A stretch of DNA of 64,000 nt, from assembly GCA_009741485.1 (NCBI GenBank), contig CM019236.1, positions 53,416,117 to 53,480,116 on the forward strand, read 5' to 3'. The notes under the pieces were generated by a model. That model searched no databases and was not told the DNA's origin. It worked only from the letters and a program-made list of their open reading frames with translations. This document shows positions 12,101-25,300 of the stretch, piece after piece. The position numbers and the translations under genes were made by a program. The DNA comes from Malurus cyaneus samueli. Its lineage: Eukaryota; Chordata; Aves; Passeriformes; Maluridae. Each line of letters starts with the position of its first letter. Position 1 is the first letter of the stretch.

Positions 12101-15100
12101 TGCTTACATGCTTTGGAAAGTTCTGCTCTCTTTTTTTTGCCTTCCAACCATTTCCATTAGCAGCTGGTCAGAGTCAAGTGTGTGGCCTTTTAGCAAAGAG
12201 TTCTCTGGAGGTAGCTTCCTATTAAGTCATGACTAGGGACTTTTTTGCTAGTCTGTCTCTGCTGACTCTGGCTTGACCCTGAAGAGAGATAGGGCATGGG
12301 CTAACAGGGAAACTATTTCCAAAACTGGCTTAATTCTGCATTAGGAGGCAGAGGGTAGGTGTTTTTTAAAAGGCTATTTAAGCTCAGACGAGGTCTCAGT
12401 GTTCTTGCGAAGAGCTGTCTTTGTCTCTCTGGTGATTTTCTGATAAGAAAGACTGGTCCAATTTCAGTAGTAGTTCTCTTGGTAGAGCTGCTGTTGGTTC
12501 CAGCCATCCCCTTGTCAACCAGCCTTCTCAAGGAAAGTCCACAAGCTCTTAGAACTTGCCTTTAACAATGAGTGTCACATTTCTGAGTTAGTCTATAGCA
12601 GACACCTATGTAACCAATCCCTTCCTTATCTAGGCTGCCTGTTCCACTGCTGCAGGGTGTAAGCATCTATTCCATTTTCTTCTGCAAACTGGATTACTGA
12701 TACACACTTTACTGGGGCTACTTGCAAATATGCTTCAGAAGATTCAGTTAGAGCAGAGTGGACATGTTTGCTTGGCTTTTAATGCTAACTGCGGTGAGCT
12801 TACTAAAGCTATCCTCCGCAGATTGCCTTATTTTATTTAAAAATTATAAACCTCTTGGACACTTGCCACTAATATCTTGGGTACCCAGGTATTGTCCTTG
12901 ATACCTTGGGTACCCCTGAACTTTGGCTATCAGCCAAGGAGTGCTGGCAGACCGTCCCCAGCACTGAAATCTGAGGAGAAGCTGCCTTATCTCAGCTTTG
13001 GGTTGTGCTTTTTTTCACTCCCATTTAGTGATTATACCAAATGAGACTAATGGTTTCTGTGATGGAAGAGCTGCTGCCTTTACCTTGCCCTTTCTCTAAT
13101 GGATAAATACAGTGTGGGGTGAGGTGGCAGCCGCAAGACTTCACATTTTCCACAGGTCAAGTTGATTGAGAAATATGTAAAATGAAGGGCAGAAATTTTG
13201 CAATAGGATTTTAAGAGGAAAAAATATCCCAGAAAATGCCTTATTTCAGTTATTACATCTTAGCATTTTTGCAGAAGTCTTTATAGGCTTTCAGGCAGAA
13301 CAAAGAAAATTTTAAAATCACAATTGTTCAGCTGCTGAGAAAGCCAAATAAACCATTAGGCATATGGAGTGTGTTAGCTCTGCCTTTCATTGTGCAATGC
13401 TTTCTATCACAAGACTTTGTAAATGAAATATATGTAGCCTTGTGTGACATAAGGGTTATTGTCTTCATTTAACAATTGAACATAGCAAAGCACAGGGACG
13501 TCTCTGAACACCTAATCTCCTTTGGGGAGATGGGGGCTGGGACTGATGCCAGAGAGCATTTTTCCAGTGTATTGCCTTGCTGTCCCAGCCTGTAGCCTCA
13601 CCACAACCTTTCCTCATCTGTTTGGGCACTTCAGATTTCCAACCATTAATAAAGCACCAGCTTCAACCACTGCTGTTGAACCAGGTGACCATCACACCTT
13701 GCTTGTGTCACCAGGCCAGGATCCTTTCACTCAGCATCCCCAAGGTCTCTCCCCATCTCTGATCCACTTTTCACTCCACCCAGGATGAAGTATAAAAAGG
13801 GGACAGGTGTTATCAAGGTAATATTTAGAACCTCCAGAAGAAGCAGACAGTGCAGACTCTGCTGGTTGCAGCATACTATGAGATACGGAAGGGAGTCTCC
13901 CTTGCAAATGCAATAGTCATGGCAACAGTTCTTCAGCTTTTCCTGCAGAGCAGTAATTCAGCTTTAGACGTAATTCCATCTATTTGGTGTGTAATCAAAA
14001 CTCTGGAACTCTTTTCCTTTTACCATTCCAAACGCAGGGGAGGGTTGCTCAGCTTGCTTTTCCAGCACTAGCATCAACAACTGTGAGAGCAGAATCATGT
14101 CGCAGCTGGATGACATGCACGTTTCTTAGCCTCTTCTCATAGAAGGATACAAATTACCACCCTTTTCCAGAGTATCCCTGTGTACCTTTTTGAGTGCTGC
14201 ATTCTGCTGCAGTGCTCGGGAAACTTCATGTGTAGCATGAAGGCAGCTGCCTGGGAGAGGTATAGCAGAGCTGGAGTCTGCAATGAGTGCAGCCTCAGAC
14301 AAGTAATAGGAGCTTCATTTGGCTGGAGTCGCAGCAATAGTCAGCCAGCAGGCCAGCATACTAAGAATCCTGGTGAGCAGGTCAGGAGGATGGGCAGTGG
14401 TCAGTGGTGACAAGAAACACCTCTCTGCCTTGAAATGAGACAGTCAATTTTTATTTGTAAGCACCTAGTGTACAAGATAGCTGTCTGTGTGGTTCATGAA
14501 GGCACTATGCTGCTGTATGAGCAGACAATAACTGTTGTAGGAGCACTTTTTTCTGGACTAGCTATTGAAAGAGAATAACATTAAAGTGTAAATGACCTGA
14601 GGACTTTAACTGTCAAGCAGCATTGCCTGAGACCTACACTGTATGATACCACCTGCAAGTATTAGCTTCTTACCAGCAAAGCAACTGGTACCTCCTGGAA
14701 TCACACAGAAGGAATCATTTTATATATGTGGAAGAAATAATTAGCAATAACAACCCAACAGCTCAGGAGCTCAAGAACAGGAGTGTCTGGGCTGATGAGG
14801 TTTGGTCCAAGCCGTTTTCCCTTTTGTAAACATTCATCTGTGTAAGATCTCAGGACAGGCCTCATCTACCCCTGTTTCTTTTAGACATCTTCCCATTCTC
14901 ATTTCCTTCTGTTTTCTCCTCTCTGCATTATCCTCCTCTTGGTGTAATTTATAGACTGTATGCTATAGACATGTTGTCTTACATTTTCCATTTTAAATAT
15001 CGCAGAAAAAAGCACACTTTCACTGTGGGGAAAAATAAAAAAGGTTATAAATACTGCAGACAGCACTTCAATGAATCAGCACTGGCAGAGGAACTCCAGA

Positions 15101-17339
15101 AGCTTCCCACAGCTGAAACTCTTAACCCTTGCTCACAGTGCTTGTGGCTCTCTTCAAGGAGCTTGGGTGGCTCCAGCCACCACACTGTGGCAAAGGGAAC
15201 AGAGAGAAGCAGAGGGGAGCAGAGGCCCAGCTGCTCTGCTTACGGTGACCTTGCACTTCTGCAGACAGTGCCTGTTGTTGATCAGCATTGCTCACAGCAC
15301 GGGGGATGCTTGGGGTGATTAACTGAGAAACCCTCTTACCCTGCTCTGGTCTTTCTGCCATCCCAGGCATCAAGACAGGCTGCACTGAGGGCACTTTGCA
15401 AAGGCTGCAGACATCCCGCAATCCCTTGACTCCACAAAGTTGCTTTCCTGCAGCCCAAGGGCACAGCCTGCATGTGGATGTGTCTGTAAATGATTATTGG
15501 CATAAATTTTTGAGACAGGGATGCACGAGTGTTATTCTCATTTGAAAAAAGAAAAAGAAAAAAAGAAAAAAAAAGATCATTCAGAGCACAAAGCATTGTA
15601 TCAAAAATCACACCACATGCAAGCACTATCACAGCTATCACACCAGCTGCCTCCTACAAGCATGGTACTGAACAGCATGAGCTACATCATAGATGCTGAT
15701 CCAGACATTAAAGCCCCTTTTGCTGCACTTTCTCTTCAGCAAGGAGCTAATTGTTGCTTAGAGTGACCTGTCTTTGAATTTGGAATAGCCAGTTTTCAGT
15801 ATTCAGAAAATATAAGTGAACATGTTTAATTTAATTTCTATCAGAAAAAGCAAAAGTTTCCAGTCCTATTATAGTAATTACATTCCACATTGCCAATACA
15901 AAACTATAGTGATACCTAATGCAAGTTGGCTTACTGACTCGGTGCTAGTAGTTCTATCAGTACAGGAAGAGAAAAGATCTGTCTTAAATCTGTTCGAATG
16001 TGCTTGAGAACTAGAACATATGAGATGCAAAAAAAAAAGTAATTCAAACTGATGCTGCTTCAGTTGCACTCCTTTTCCAGTCTCAGATCAAAACACTTGT
16101 GTTGCAGACAAACTCAGTCTCTCTCACTGTTCTCTGCAACATAATTGCCTAGTATTTTCCCTTAAAGAATGTGCCAAACAAAGTTTAGTCAGAATGATCC
16201 TGGAAAATGTTTCTTGATATAACAAAGCACATCAGCAAATGTTTTCTTTATAGAAAAAACCTTCAAATGTAACAAAACTAAAATATCTTTGAAAGACCTA
16301 TTTCTGAAAGCAGCAGTGTATTTCATAGAATGTCAATTATAGTGCATTGATTTAATTTTGATGACAAGTTTCTCTTTTATTAATATTTTTCAGCATCAGC
16401 TACAAGATGTGAAAAGCTGTGCATTGTTAATGGAAAACAATACATGCTTACCAGGGCTCACAAGATAAAGCCAAAGATAACTAAAGTTTCAATTTGACAG
16501 CACCTTGTGCCTCTAAGTAGACCAGTGACAGGCATGCCTTCATATATGGCATGCATTCAGCACTAATTAACATGCCTTGACAGAGAACTTTACCAGTAGT
16601 TTTGTCAAGTAAAGAGTTTCCCTTCCTTCTTAAAAGAATAGCAAGGAATATCACTTCTGCTTTATTCTAAACATGGTCTGCTTTCACTGTTTTCCACCAT
16701 AACAAGTGCTATAGTTTCTGTTTCATCCTTTTATCCCTCCCTATCTGTCACTGTTGCCTGTATGTAGAGTCATGGAAAATTTTCTCCCCTTGTTTTGCAA
16801 GGTCAGGGCTATCCTCTTACAGTGCATTAACAGCCTGCAAAACAAAAATGTTTCTGGGTAAGCAGGTTGCTTAATGGCTTCAGAAGAGCTGTAATTTATA
16901 CGGTTAAAAGCATTGACAAGGGAGGTGAAAGACTGAAACACATACCAGGATTAATTCAGAAAATTTTGTCAATAGGATAATAGTCCACATTAAGCCATTC
17001 TCCTAATATTACCTGTTTTCTAAGACAGGTTCACTGCAAAGATTATTCCAGAGTTAACACAAAATTTATTCTGCAGTAGATTCTAAATGTTGATGATTCC
17101 ATCTGTATCACTGTCAGCATGCAGAATCACAGACTTAGAGCAAGTAGCCACAGTCTCCTTACTGCTGCAAATTTCTGAAATGCTGCTTATGGGCTCCATA
17201 ATTTCAGCAGAGACGCCCCATAGTTTGTTAAATGGACTGGAGTCTCCCAGACTCAAGCCAGTAGCCTTCTGCTGCTCCCTGCTGAGACTGGTTTATCTGG
17301 CATTGGTACTGCCCATTACAAAAAGGACACACACACAAT
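6197..17339. other. Intergenic DNA, no gene recognised
   Basis: About 11 kb of mixed AT-rich sequence. I looked for exon-like conserved peptides, splice pairs and RNA genes and support none. Open frames here, such as a 115-codon one at 9733-10080, have no recognisable domain and are within chance expectation. Small features are a poly-A run near 6551-6581, a hairpin at 7075-7097, an A-rich stretch near 15545-15575, and a 7-bp inverted repeat around 16533-16555. Confidence 0.6.
7075..7097. repeat. Perfect 9-bp hairpin with 5-base loop
   Basis: TGGGCTGTG at 7075-7083 and CACAGCCCA at 7089-7097 are exact reverse complements around the loop CAAAT. The stem is too short and isolated to call a terminator or a microRNA precursor. 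Confidence 0.6.
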
Positions 17340-17855
17340 CCCACTCTTCTCTGCACTGGGGCAGCCTCACCTTGCATATTGCATGCAGTCTTGGTCACTG
17401 CAATGTAAGACATGGAGTTGTTGGAGAGTGTCCAAAGGAGGGCACCAAAGTGGTGAAGGGTGAGGGGAAGCCGTGTGAGGAGGGCTGAGGGCATCGGTCT
17501 GTTCAGCCTGGGGAGACTGAGGGGAGACCTCAGTGCAGGGACAAGCTCCTGTGAGGGGAAGAGGGGCTGGCACTGATCCCTTCTGTGTGGTGACAGTGAC
17601 AGGACCGAGGAATGGACTGAAGTTGTGTCAGAGGACATTTATGTTTGCTATCTGAAAAAGGTTCATCACCCAGAAGGTGGCTGGGCACCAGAATCCAGGG
17701 AAGTGGTCACAGCACCATCCTGACAGAGTTCAAGAGTGCTTGGACAACACCTCGGAACATGGGTGACTCTTGGGGATGGTGCTGGTCAGGCCGGGAGTTG
17801 GATTTGATGATCCTTTTGTGTCCCTCCCAACTCAGCCTATTCTGTGATTCTGGGG
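17340..17855 (+). mobile_element. CR1 LINE 3' fragment
   Basis: A plus-orientation CR1 tail. It starts in the block 'ctgcactggggcagcctcac', continues through 'gacatggagttgttggagag', 'gttcagcctggggagactga' and 'gaagtggtcacagcaccatc', and ends at 'cctattctgtgattctgggg'. It is interrupted by several small indels and has no intact reading frame. A poly-A stretch of exactly 20 bases follows at 17901-17920 but is not joined to it. Confidence 0.9.
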
Positions 17856-20593
17856 TAGAAATGTTTTCATGGTAACTAAATTCTGCTTTCTCCATTTATT
17901 AAAAAAAAAAAAAAAAAAAAGGGAAAAAGGAGAAAAAATAAACAAAGGGGAAAAAGATGTCAGAGAAAGAAAAATCCAGAACTACTACTGGGACAATGAG
18001 GAAACAAGAGTTCTTGGCTTTTCTTTAAACAACAGACTTGTTTGACTGAATGAAGCTATTACTTGTGCCAATGAGAGAAAGCAGAAATACTGAACGAAAA
18101 ACTGTTATTTCCCAGACTGTTTTGCTGGTAAACTCAATGTTGAGCACTCTCCAGCCTACAACAGGCACAAGCACTTACCACAAAGACCATCAGCCACCAC
18201 CAGTAGGAAAATCCATCCAGGGGGGTAGAGCTTTTCATGTGGTTCCTATTCTGCAAAGGGAGGTACTGTGCTGAAGATGTTGGTATAGAGATGGCAGGGT
18301 GTAATCTCGTCCATCCCCTGTGCAAACTGTGCTCTCATGCAAATGAAATCAGTGATGCTCAGAGGGAGGGTTGGTTCAGCTGCTGATAACATTGTGAAGC
18401 CAATGCACAGCTCAGAGGGGGGTGATACAAGGTGCAGCACCTGAAGAAACCAAATGGTCAGCCTTTCAATATTTCATTCCTGTTTATTTCTTTAACCATT
18501 GTTTGCACAGCTCAGGCTGAATTTACAGGAGTTTCTTCTCCCTTTCTGCAAAGATGTTGAAGAAGCTGGGGTTTTTAATTCTGCTAAGGCTGCTTGCAAA
18601 CCTGAGCAAACCCCACAGGGAAGAATGGAGCAAGAGGGGTCCTGCCACCTTCAGCAGCTGCCAAAAAAATTTCACTGTAGCATGAAAGTGCAGCTCACAC
18701 CCTCCAGGGAATTCATACAACTGAATTGGCCTTTAAATTAATCTGGACTCCTGTGCTTTTGCACAAGTTACAGAGGACAACAGAGGCAGAACCAGGTCTT
18801 GTATAGTATGAGTGGTGGTACCTAAAAAAGAAGAGTGTTTGCCCGCCATATCCCCACCACTCCTATTCCCTGTCCTTCCCCTCCTCCCTTGTAATCTCTT
18901 TCCGCTTAAAATTAAGATTGGTGCACAATATCCTGGATGAGGAGAAATCAGCAGGGTCCCTAGTGGGATCACTGTGTTTCCCCCTTACCAGCCAGAGAAG
19001 TTTCTGACAGGAGAGCTTCTGTGTCTGGAACTGTCTGAATACCTTTCCTGTGGACTTTATGCTCTCTCAACACCTCCTGCTCAGAGAAGCCTGCCAAGGT
19101 TTTCCACAACTAGGTCTTGATCTGACCCAAGGCTTTTCTTTTTTTGTATACAAGGTTAAGCAGGCATTAATGTGTTCAGATCTAAGTATAGAACAGGTGG
19201 CAGGATTCATCTATCGCTTTGTGTTTTCCCATGGTTCTAGCCTTGTGCTCGAACTATGTGTTCCAGTCCTTAAATATTAGCTTAATTTTATCAGTAGAGC
19301 TTCAGGTGTTTTCCAATTAGAGGGTAAAGAGCCAGCATCCATGTTTGACCTTAGAAGAGCATAACCTCAGAGAGAAACAGCAGCTTGTCTTGCAGTAACA
19401 CAAAGCCCACACGAACCTTCTCTCTCTACCTCAATTTTACATCAGGCCATGACATTATTCTCATTAAGTGAAAATCTGCTATGAATGTTGTGGTTTAATG
19501 TAATCTCAAAAACACAGGCAGTAGAACTAACTGCCTTCAGAGACAGGGGTCAAAGCGCTACAGGTTCTTTTGGATAAAAATAATTAACTATATTGAAACC
19601 AGTCAGGTTACTTGTTTTTTTCTAAAGCTGATTCAGCCTGGATCTATTCAGTAAATATTGTAATAAGCATGTCTTTAAGACTATGTGGTGATCCTATTGT
19701 GTAATACTACACATGAAATTGCCTCTGCATCTTACAAGAATGATGGATTTGAAAGAAGTGCAGCCCACTGGAGATCAGAATATGTGTTAGGTGTAATGAA
19801 GGCCTCAGTTGATCAGAATATGTGTTAGGTGTAATGAAGCCCGCAGTAGGAAGCTGGCAGAATGAACGATGAGTATGTATTACACGTGGGAACAAACATG
19901 TAGTGTAGCTGTACACTTTGTAGCACGTATTTAGTCCTCCGCAAAGCCATAAAAAGGCAGGTATGGGATTCACGCCTTGTACACAGCATTCCTAGGGCAG
20001 TGCATTTTGTTTGTCTAGCCATGGTCCCCATGACACAGGATTGCAAATGTTTCACAGAAGTTTAGGGTTATTTCTTTTGTTTGAAAGGAAACAGAAAGAA
20101 AATAGTGCAGTTCAGAGGTTTGTTTTTGTAGTAAGAAGAAGCTAACAGCAGGTTAAGTGCAACGGGCAGTAATTATAGTAAAGCACAGATCTCCCGCCTA
20201 ATGATTCCTTAGATTATAGTCCCATGTGACCTAATGTAGGGCCAGGAGCGCAGTTTCTATGCTGGTTTGCTGCCCTCTCTTGGCAACATAGTCAGTCTCC
20301 AGGAGAGAAAACTGAAGCTTCCATCAAGAAGAGCAATGTATCAAAGCACACTTATTCAGAGAAACGAAAGAAACAGCTTTGTACCGAAGAAAAATAAAAC
20401 ATTTGCATCTTTTTTTCACATTGGAAAAATAATTAATTGCTTCTAAGAAGTCAGATTTCCTCTTCTCTAAGGTTCATTGACTCAATGTGGGGGAGGAGAA
20501 CTGATTTGGATGATGAGCTTGTAACAAACATCCTTTTCTATACATTATTTTGAGCACCTATCAGCTACCTTACCCTTTTTCCTCCATGAAAGC
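17856..20593. other. Intergenic DNA, no gene recognised
   Basis: About 2.7 kb of non-coding sequence up to the start of the abnormal inverted-repeat region. It includes the 20-base poly-A run at 17901-17920 and a 38-bp tandem duplication near 19.8 kb. No exon, RNA gene or mobile element is supported beyond that. Confidence 0.6.
19773..19848. repeat. 38-bp tandem duplication
   Basis: Two units of 38 bp begin at 19773 and 19811. Their first 29 bases (starting gatcagaatatgtgttaggt) are identical, and the last nine differ at a few positions. It is a local duplication in intergenic DNA. Confidence 0.88.
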
Positions 20594-20715
20594 AAATTTC
20601 TAATGAATAGTGATTTTTCCTTCTCAGTCCCTAGCGTAATATTTGAGCAGATTTCCCAGACCTCAACTGCCTTCTGTAAAGATTTCCATCTGCAGTCCAC
20701 ATATATGTATCATTC
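20594..20715 (+). repeat. Left unit of a 122-bp inverted repeat flanking S copy 1
   Basis: The 122 bases ending 'tatgtatcattc' at 20715 reappear as their exact reverse complement at 22278-22399. Together they enclose the 1562-bp segment S. The left unit is continuous with ordinary intergenic DNA to its left, so it is probably the native copy, and the right unit looks like a fold-back that stops after 122 bp. Confidence 0.9.
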
Positions 20716-20735
20716 AGCTAGTGTGGGATATGTAC

Positions 20736-20939
20736 AAAAGAAAAAAAAAAAAGAAAGAAAAAAAAAAAGAAAGGAAGGGAAGGGAAGGAAGAGGGAAGGA
20801 GGAAGGGAAGGGAAGGGAAGGGAAGGGAAGGAAGGGAAGGGAAGGAAGGGAAGGGAAGGGAAGGGAAGGGAAGGAAGAAGGAAGGAAGGAAGGGAAGGAA
20901 GGGAAGGGAGGGAAGGGAAGGGAAGGGAAGAAAAAGAAA
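20736..20939 (+). repeat. Purine tract with (GGGAA)n array, copy 1
   Basis: An all-purine stretch. An A-rich part at 20736-20771 is followed by GGGAA/GGAA units to about 20930, then an A-rich tail. This is a polypurine mirror-like tract able to adopt triplex or G-rich structures, and a known type of obstacle for polymerases and assemblers. It lies about 20 bp inside the left end of S. Open frames through it are simple-repeat artefacts. Confidence 0.92.
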
Positions 20940-21244
20940 ATCTCCAACCCCAAATTGAAACCTGAGTCTTTTGCTGCTTTCCTTCCTCAGAGGTGCTGTG
21001 ACTGCCATGACTGAGATGGCCCCTCCCCAGCATGTGCCCAGGTCCCCTTTTCTCTGAGTCAGAAAAACTTGGACATAGGATGCAAGTCCACAACTATGAA
21101 AGCTCTAGTGAGTGAAAGCCAACAGCAAATGAATATAAAAACATATCCCAAAGTAAACCAGGAATTAAAACCAGAGGGAATTAAGGCACGCATCTGAAAG
21201 CAGGTGCGAGGAGAGGCAGGCTACATTCTCCTATGTATCTTACA

Positions 21245-21390
21245 GAATGGGTCAGGTTGGAAGGGACCACAGTGGTCACCTGGTCCAACCTACATATTCA
21301 AGAGGTCATCTCGAGCATACTGTAAGGATTAAGTCCAGATGGATCTTGATTATCTCTTGAGGGAAGAGTCAGTTCTCACTTCTGAGCAAC
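21245..21390 (-). mobile_element. Short CR1 LINE fragment inside S copy 1
   Basis: The plus strand reads 'ggttggaagggaccacagtg' followed by 'cacctggtccaacctacata', the reverse-oriented signature of a CR1 3' region. The same piece occurs in S copy 2 near 37480-37630. The edges are approximate. Confidence 0.7.
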
Positions 21391-22277
21391 ATTTCCCAAT
21401 GCAAGCTGAAAAAAAAAAAACATCCTTCAAATATGGAAAATTAGAAAATTCCTTGGGTTTATTCTTATTTTTATCTTATCTTTATTGCTTTAAAATATTC
21501 TACGGATATGTTTCTCATACTATGAAGCTACAGAATGGCTTTCATAATGGAAACTTTCAAACATCCTTTTGAGAGACCTCAAAAGTTATGTACCATTAAT
21601 TCCTCATCCTCTTCATTTTTTTTCAGAAATGTTCAGTGTAAAATATGATACATATTGGAATCAAGCCTACAGGATCTACAAGTGTTATTGCCTCTTTGGC
21701 AGTGTTATTGCAAATGGTGGTGTCTGGATGCTCAAGGAACCGGGGGAAGGCAGCTGACTGCAGGATACTGCCGGTGCTCTTTGGCCAAGAATATGTGTCA
21801 ACATGTTTTGTTGGCAGAAAGATTCTTCAGGTTGAAACCTCTATTTTCCAGCAAGAATATGAGGAATATTTCCTCCATGGGAGAACTTCCATTATCTGAA
21901 AATGTAATGTATATTTTCTTATGCATAGGTGAGATATTGAACATCACAGTCATGGAAGATTTGCACGTGGAAAAGTATTCCTCACTGAGTAGTCAAATAG
22001 CTGCTTGTTTGCAGCCTCCTAGAGCATGGTGACCTGCGTGTATGGCCTGTGAACACATTGGGTCATAGTAAGATACATGAGCACACACAGAGATGATAAT
22101 AAACTGTTACTTGGCTTGCATTTATTTTCTGCAAACAGGACCCTGAAGGACATGAATTTCTGTTCTTGAAACTAGGGCTGGAAGAAGACTTGTCATGAAA
22201 TAATGATTTATATTTGCTATGAATGGTACTGCTATTCACAGGATCCAGTTTCTTTTAGCCTTTCTGACAATGATAAT

Positions 22278-22399
22278 GAATGATACATATATGTGGACTG
22301 CAGATGGAAATCTTTACAGAAGGCAGTTGAGGTCTGGGAAATCTGCTCAAATATTACGCTAGGGACTGAGAAGGAAAAATCACTATTCATTAGAAATTT
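22278..22399 (-). repeat. Right unit of the 122-bp inverted repeat
   Basis: Exact reverse complement of 20594-20715, beginning 'gaatgatacatatatgtgga'. It abuts S copy 1 on its left and the error-rich arm copy on its right. It has no continuation of the flanking intergenic DNA beyond 122 bp. Confidence 0.9.
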
Positions 22400-25300
22400 T
22401 GATCTGTAGGAGAATCACCTGAACATGAGGAAGAATTACTGTACGGGGACTAAGCACTCGAACGATTGCCCCAAGAGAGTGTGAGCTCCCTCACCGGGCA
22501 TACTCAGCAACCATTCGGACCCAAATCTGTGCCATTGTCCCTGGGATGACCTGTTTATGCAGTCTGAGTTTGGACCATATGACCTTCTCGCCATTGCTCT
22601 TCCAACCCCATAATCTGTTTTCTTCATGTGCATCCATATGACTTCCAGATGCATGTTCATAAGAGTTCCAGCAGGTGTTTTAATTGCTGCAGAAAATAAG
22701 ACCATGGGCATCAAAACAGGTAAAATCTGTACTATCCTTATGCAACAATAATAACAGTATATGTAGGAGTTGCGCAACCCTGACCATTCTCTGACACCAT
22801 GTTTGAATCTCAAGTTAAAATCTCGTGTAGTGCCATATTAATTCACACCCCAGTGTTTGAGACATTTATCGTTTTTAGGCTGGTTTCCCATGGCCTGACA
22901 TGGCATCCTTACTTGATTACTGCACTCACCTTGCACAATGGAAGTGATTTCTCTATCCCATATTTTTACTACCAATTGCAATTCAGCTGCTTTGGAAATT
23001 ACAGTGATGTATCGTTAATCATGAAATAGGTTTGTCTGCTATAGGAATGCCAAATCTTGCTGAAATGACCAACCAATGAGAATAGACCTGAACTAAGATC
23101 TTGAATGTCTTAGCCATACTAAGGATAGTAGAAAAATTATTGCTTTCAAGAATGCCATATTTCTTTTCGTGTTCACATATATTTATGAGTGCCTGGTCAG
23201 CTTAATAGTTTTCCTCGTGTTACTGCATTAAACCATAATAATATTTGTTTTAAAAAATGGTTGTCAAATGTAATTTTGTCAATGAGTTTTTTTTAGATAG
23301 TAAACGATTAGCACTAAATATAGTCTTGCCAATGTTCAGGAGCTGGCTTTTACCTTTGGCTTTGCTGCTGCATGATTCAAATTGTCTCTTGAAACTGGAT
23401 TTGTTACTATAAGACATACCAAAAAGGCAGTCAATGTTTTCTTTCTGCAGACTTTCACCTTTTTTTGCCTGTATAACTTTTACATGATCAAAACAGGTGG
23501 TTCGATAATCCACATAGCTGAGACCCATGCAACTCTGTCCAGCAAAAAGTTTACTCTCACATATTGTCGTCTCAACTAGTTTTCAGGTTCATGCAGTCTT
23601 TTTCTCTCACCATGAGCACCTGTTCCTCTTCCAGCAGCAGCTGGGCGCAGCTATTGGTGCAGTTGCTATTAGTAGCCACAGAGAAAGTCTGAACCACTTG
23701 GCTGTGTCATATTTTTTTGCCCATTATGTCCAAGATATGTAAATATCACTTGTCATTTGTGTGCCAATGACAGGCCAATGTCATTCTGGCCCTTATTAAG
23801 GCGACGGAGCCAAGCGTTGTGTAGCAAGAAGCAGGATCGTAATGCGGAGGATTTGTGAGTGTATTGTTATTAATATCCACCAAGTAATATGTTCTTAGAC
23901 TAAATTCAGCCTCTTAAGGTGAAGGCCCAAGCTTTTTTCTTCCTTCTGTGTTCATGTATGTCTAGTTTGTCTTCAAAGTTGCAAGCACACAGAGTTGAAT
24001 TCAGCCTGGTTTCTGAACACAGCGCAGACACAATCTGTGTTCTGTCCGAATGCCAAAGCAACTAATGCAGAGAGTTTGCAGATGAAAACATTGTGTCAAT
24101 ACAATTACATGAAGAGCAGGTAGTGGAGGGAGCCCTTCCACATACAGTATTTACACACCAGTACTCTCTATGGGCATCCTACTTGTATTTTTAATTCTTT
24201 TATAGTCAGACTTTTAGAGAAAATAATTGTCTATGGTAACTTACTTTCTGGAATCTGCTAGCATGACAACTTACATTTTCCTTAGACTGTTTTATTCACC
24301 ACTGAGACACATCATCAAAATTGTTGGTAATTTTAAACTGTTCATAATTTTTCGTTGCCATAAGGCTGGATTAAGTCTAAAATGTTTGCTCTACAGAGCT
24401 TGAAACCATATGAAAATATATTTCAGATGATGCTTCTGACTGTGAAAGTGGGAAAAATAAGTCATCTTGTCATTTCAAAGTTTCCTTCTTTAGATCTGAA
24501 TCAGCAAGCATTGTCACAGGAGCTCAGCTCCAGCCTAGAGAAAAAGAACGTGTAGTCAAATGCTTGGAAAGAGAGCATTTCAACAATATCCCTTCATGTT
24601 CAGACATCCAAGCTTTTACCTTTTGTAAGTTACACAGTTTCAAAACAGTACAGGCAATTAGACAAATAGACTGGAAGAAAAGGAGAAAACTTTCCAAAAA
24701 ACATGCTTATATTCCTTGCTTTCACATATTTGCCAGCATGACAGCTGCCCCAAAGCAGCAGGCTCTCTGTCATTGCACATAACCTTTATTTTGCAGTCAT
24801 TTTCAGAAGCACTTGATTTTCTCAGTGTAATACATGCAGAAATGCAAAACTATGTGATACATGCTCTCGAAAGGTCAAAGGCTAACAATATTTTTCTCTG
24901 ACTTGAGATATTCCAAATAGTTGCTTTTTGCTTTTGAAGTTTCATACTCATTTGTTAAATTTCTATTGTTATACTGCACTTGAAAGTGATACTCAGAATC
25001 ACTTCAGTTCCTTAGAATAGTCATAATATATTGTTTAGCCCATAAAGACAGATAAATTTGTTTGGATATTAGAAAACTAGCAACAACCCCAACCAAAAAG
25101 TATCTTGTCAAGTGGACAATGCAATAAGAATTCTAGCATGCAAAAAAACCAGACTTTCATGTAATCCAAGTGACTGTGTTAATGGAACTATATCCCCATC
25201 TGGCAACAATCAGCAAGACTTAATATCTAGAAGTGATCATGAGGATTACTCAATGAGATTCGAGACTGAAAAAGAAGTTTGGTTTTCCGCAACACCTTTG

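Larger units (their letters stand above)
20716..22277. repeat. Segment S, copy 1 (1562 bp)
   Basis: This is a near-identical direct copy of 36957-38524. It starts 'agctagtgtgggatatgt', runs through the purine tract, then unique-looking sequence with a short minus-strand CR1 piece near 21245-21390, and ends 'ctgacaatgataat'. Relative to copy 2 it has scattered one-base losses in homopolymers, for example near 21272, 21304, 21312 and 21325, and a few in the second half. No coding potential is evident. S has no obvious terminal inverted repeats or target duplications that would make it a transposon. Confidence 0.85.

Noticed and set aside
20603..21093. Several open frames rich in Lys/Glu/Gly or Phe/Pro/Ser/Leu over the purine tract (also 36839-37241)
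   Set aside because: They are direct translations of the (GGGAA)n simple repeat in different frames.
20716..22277. Segment S as a transposon or integrated element
   Set aside because: No transposase, reverse transcriptase, terminal inverted repeats or target duplications. It contains an old CR1 piece and a simple repeat, so it is ordinary intergenic DNA caught between alternative junctions.
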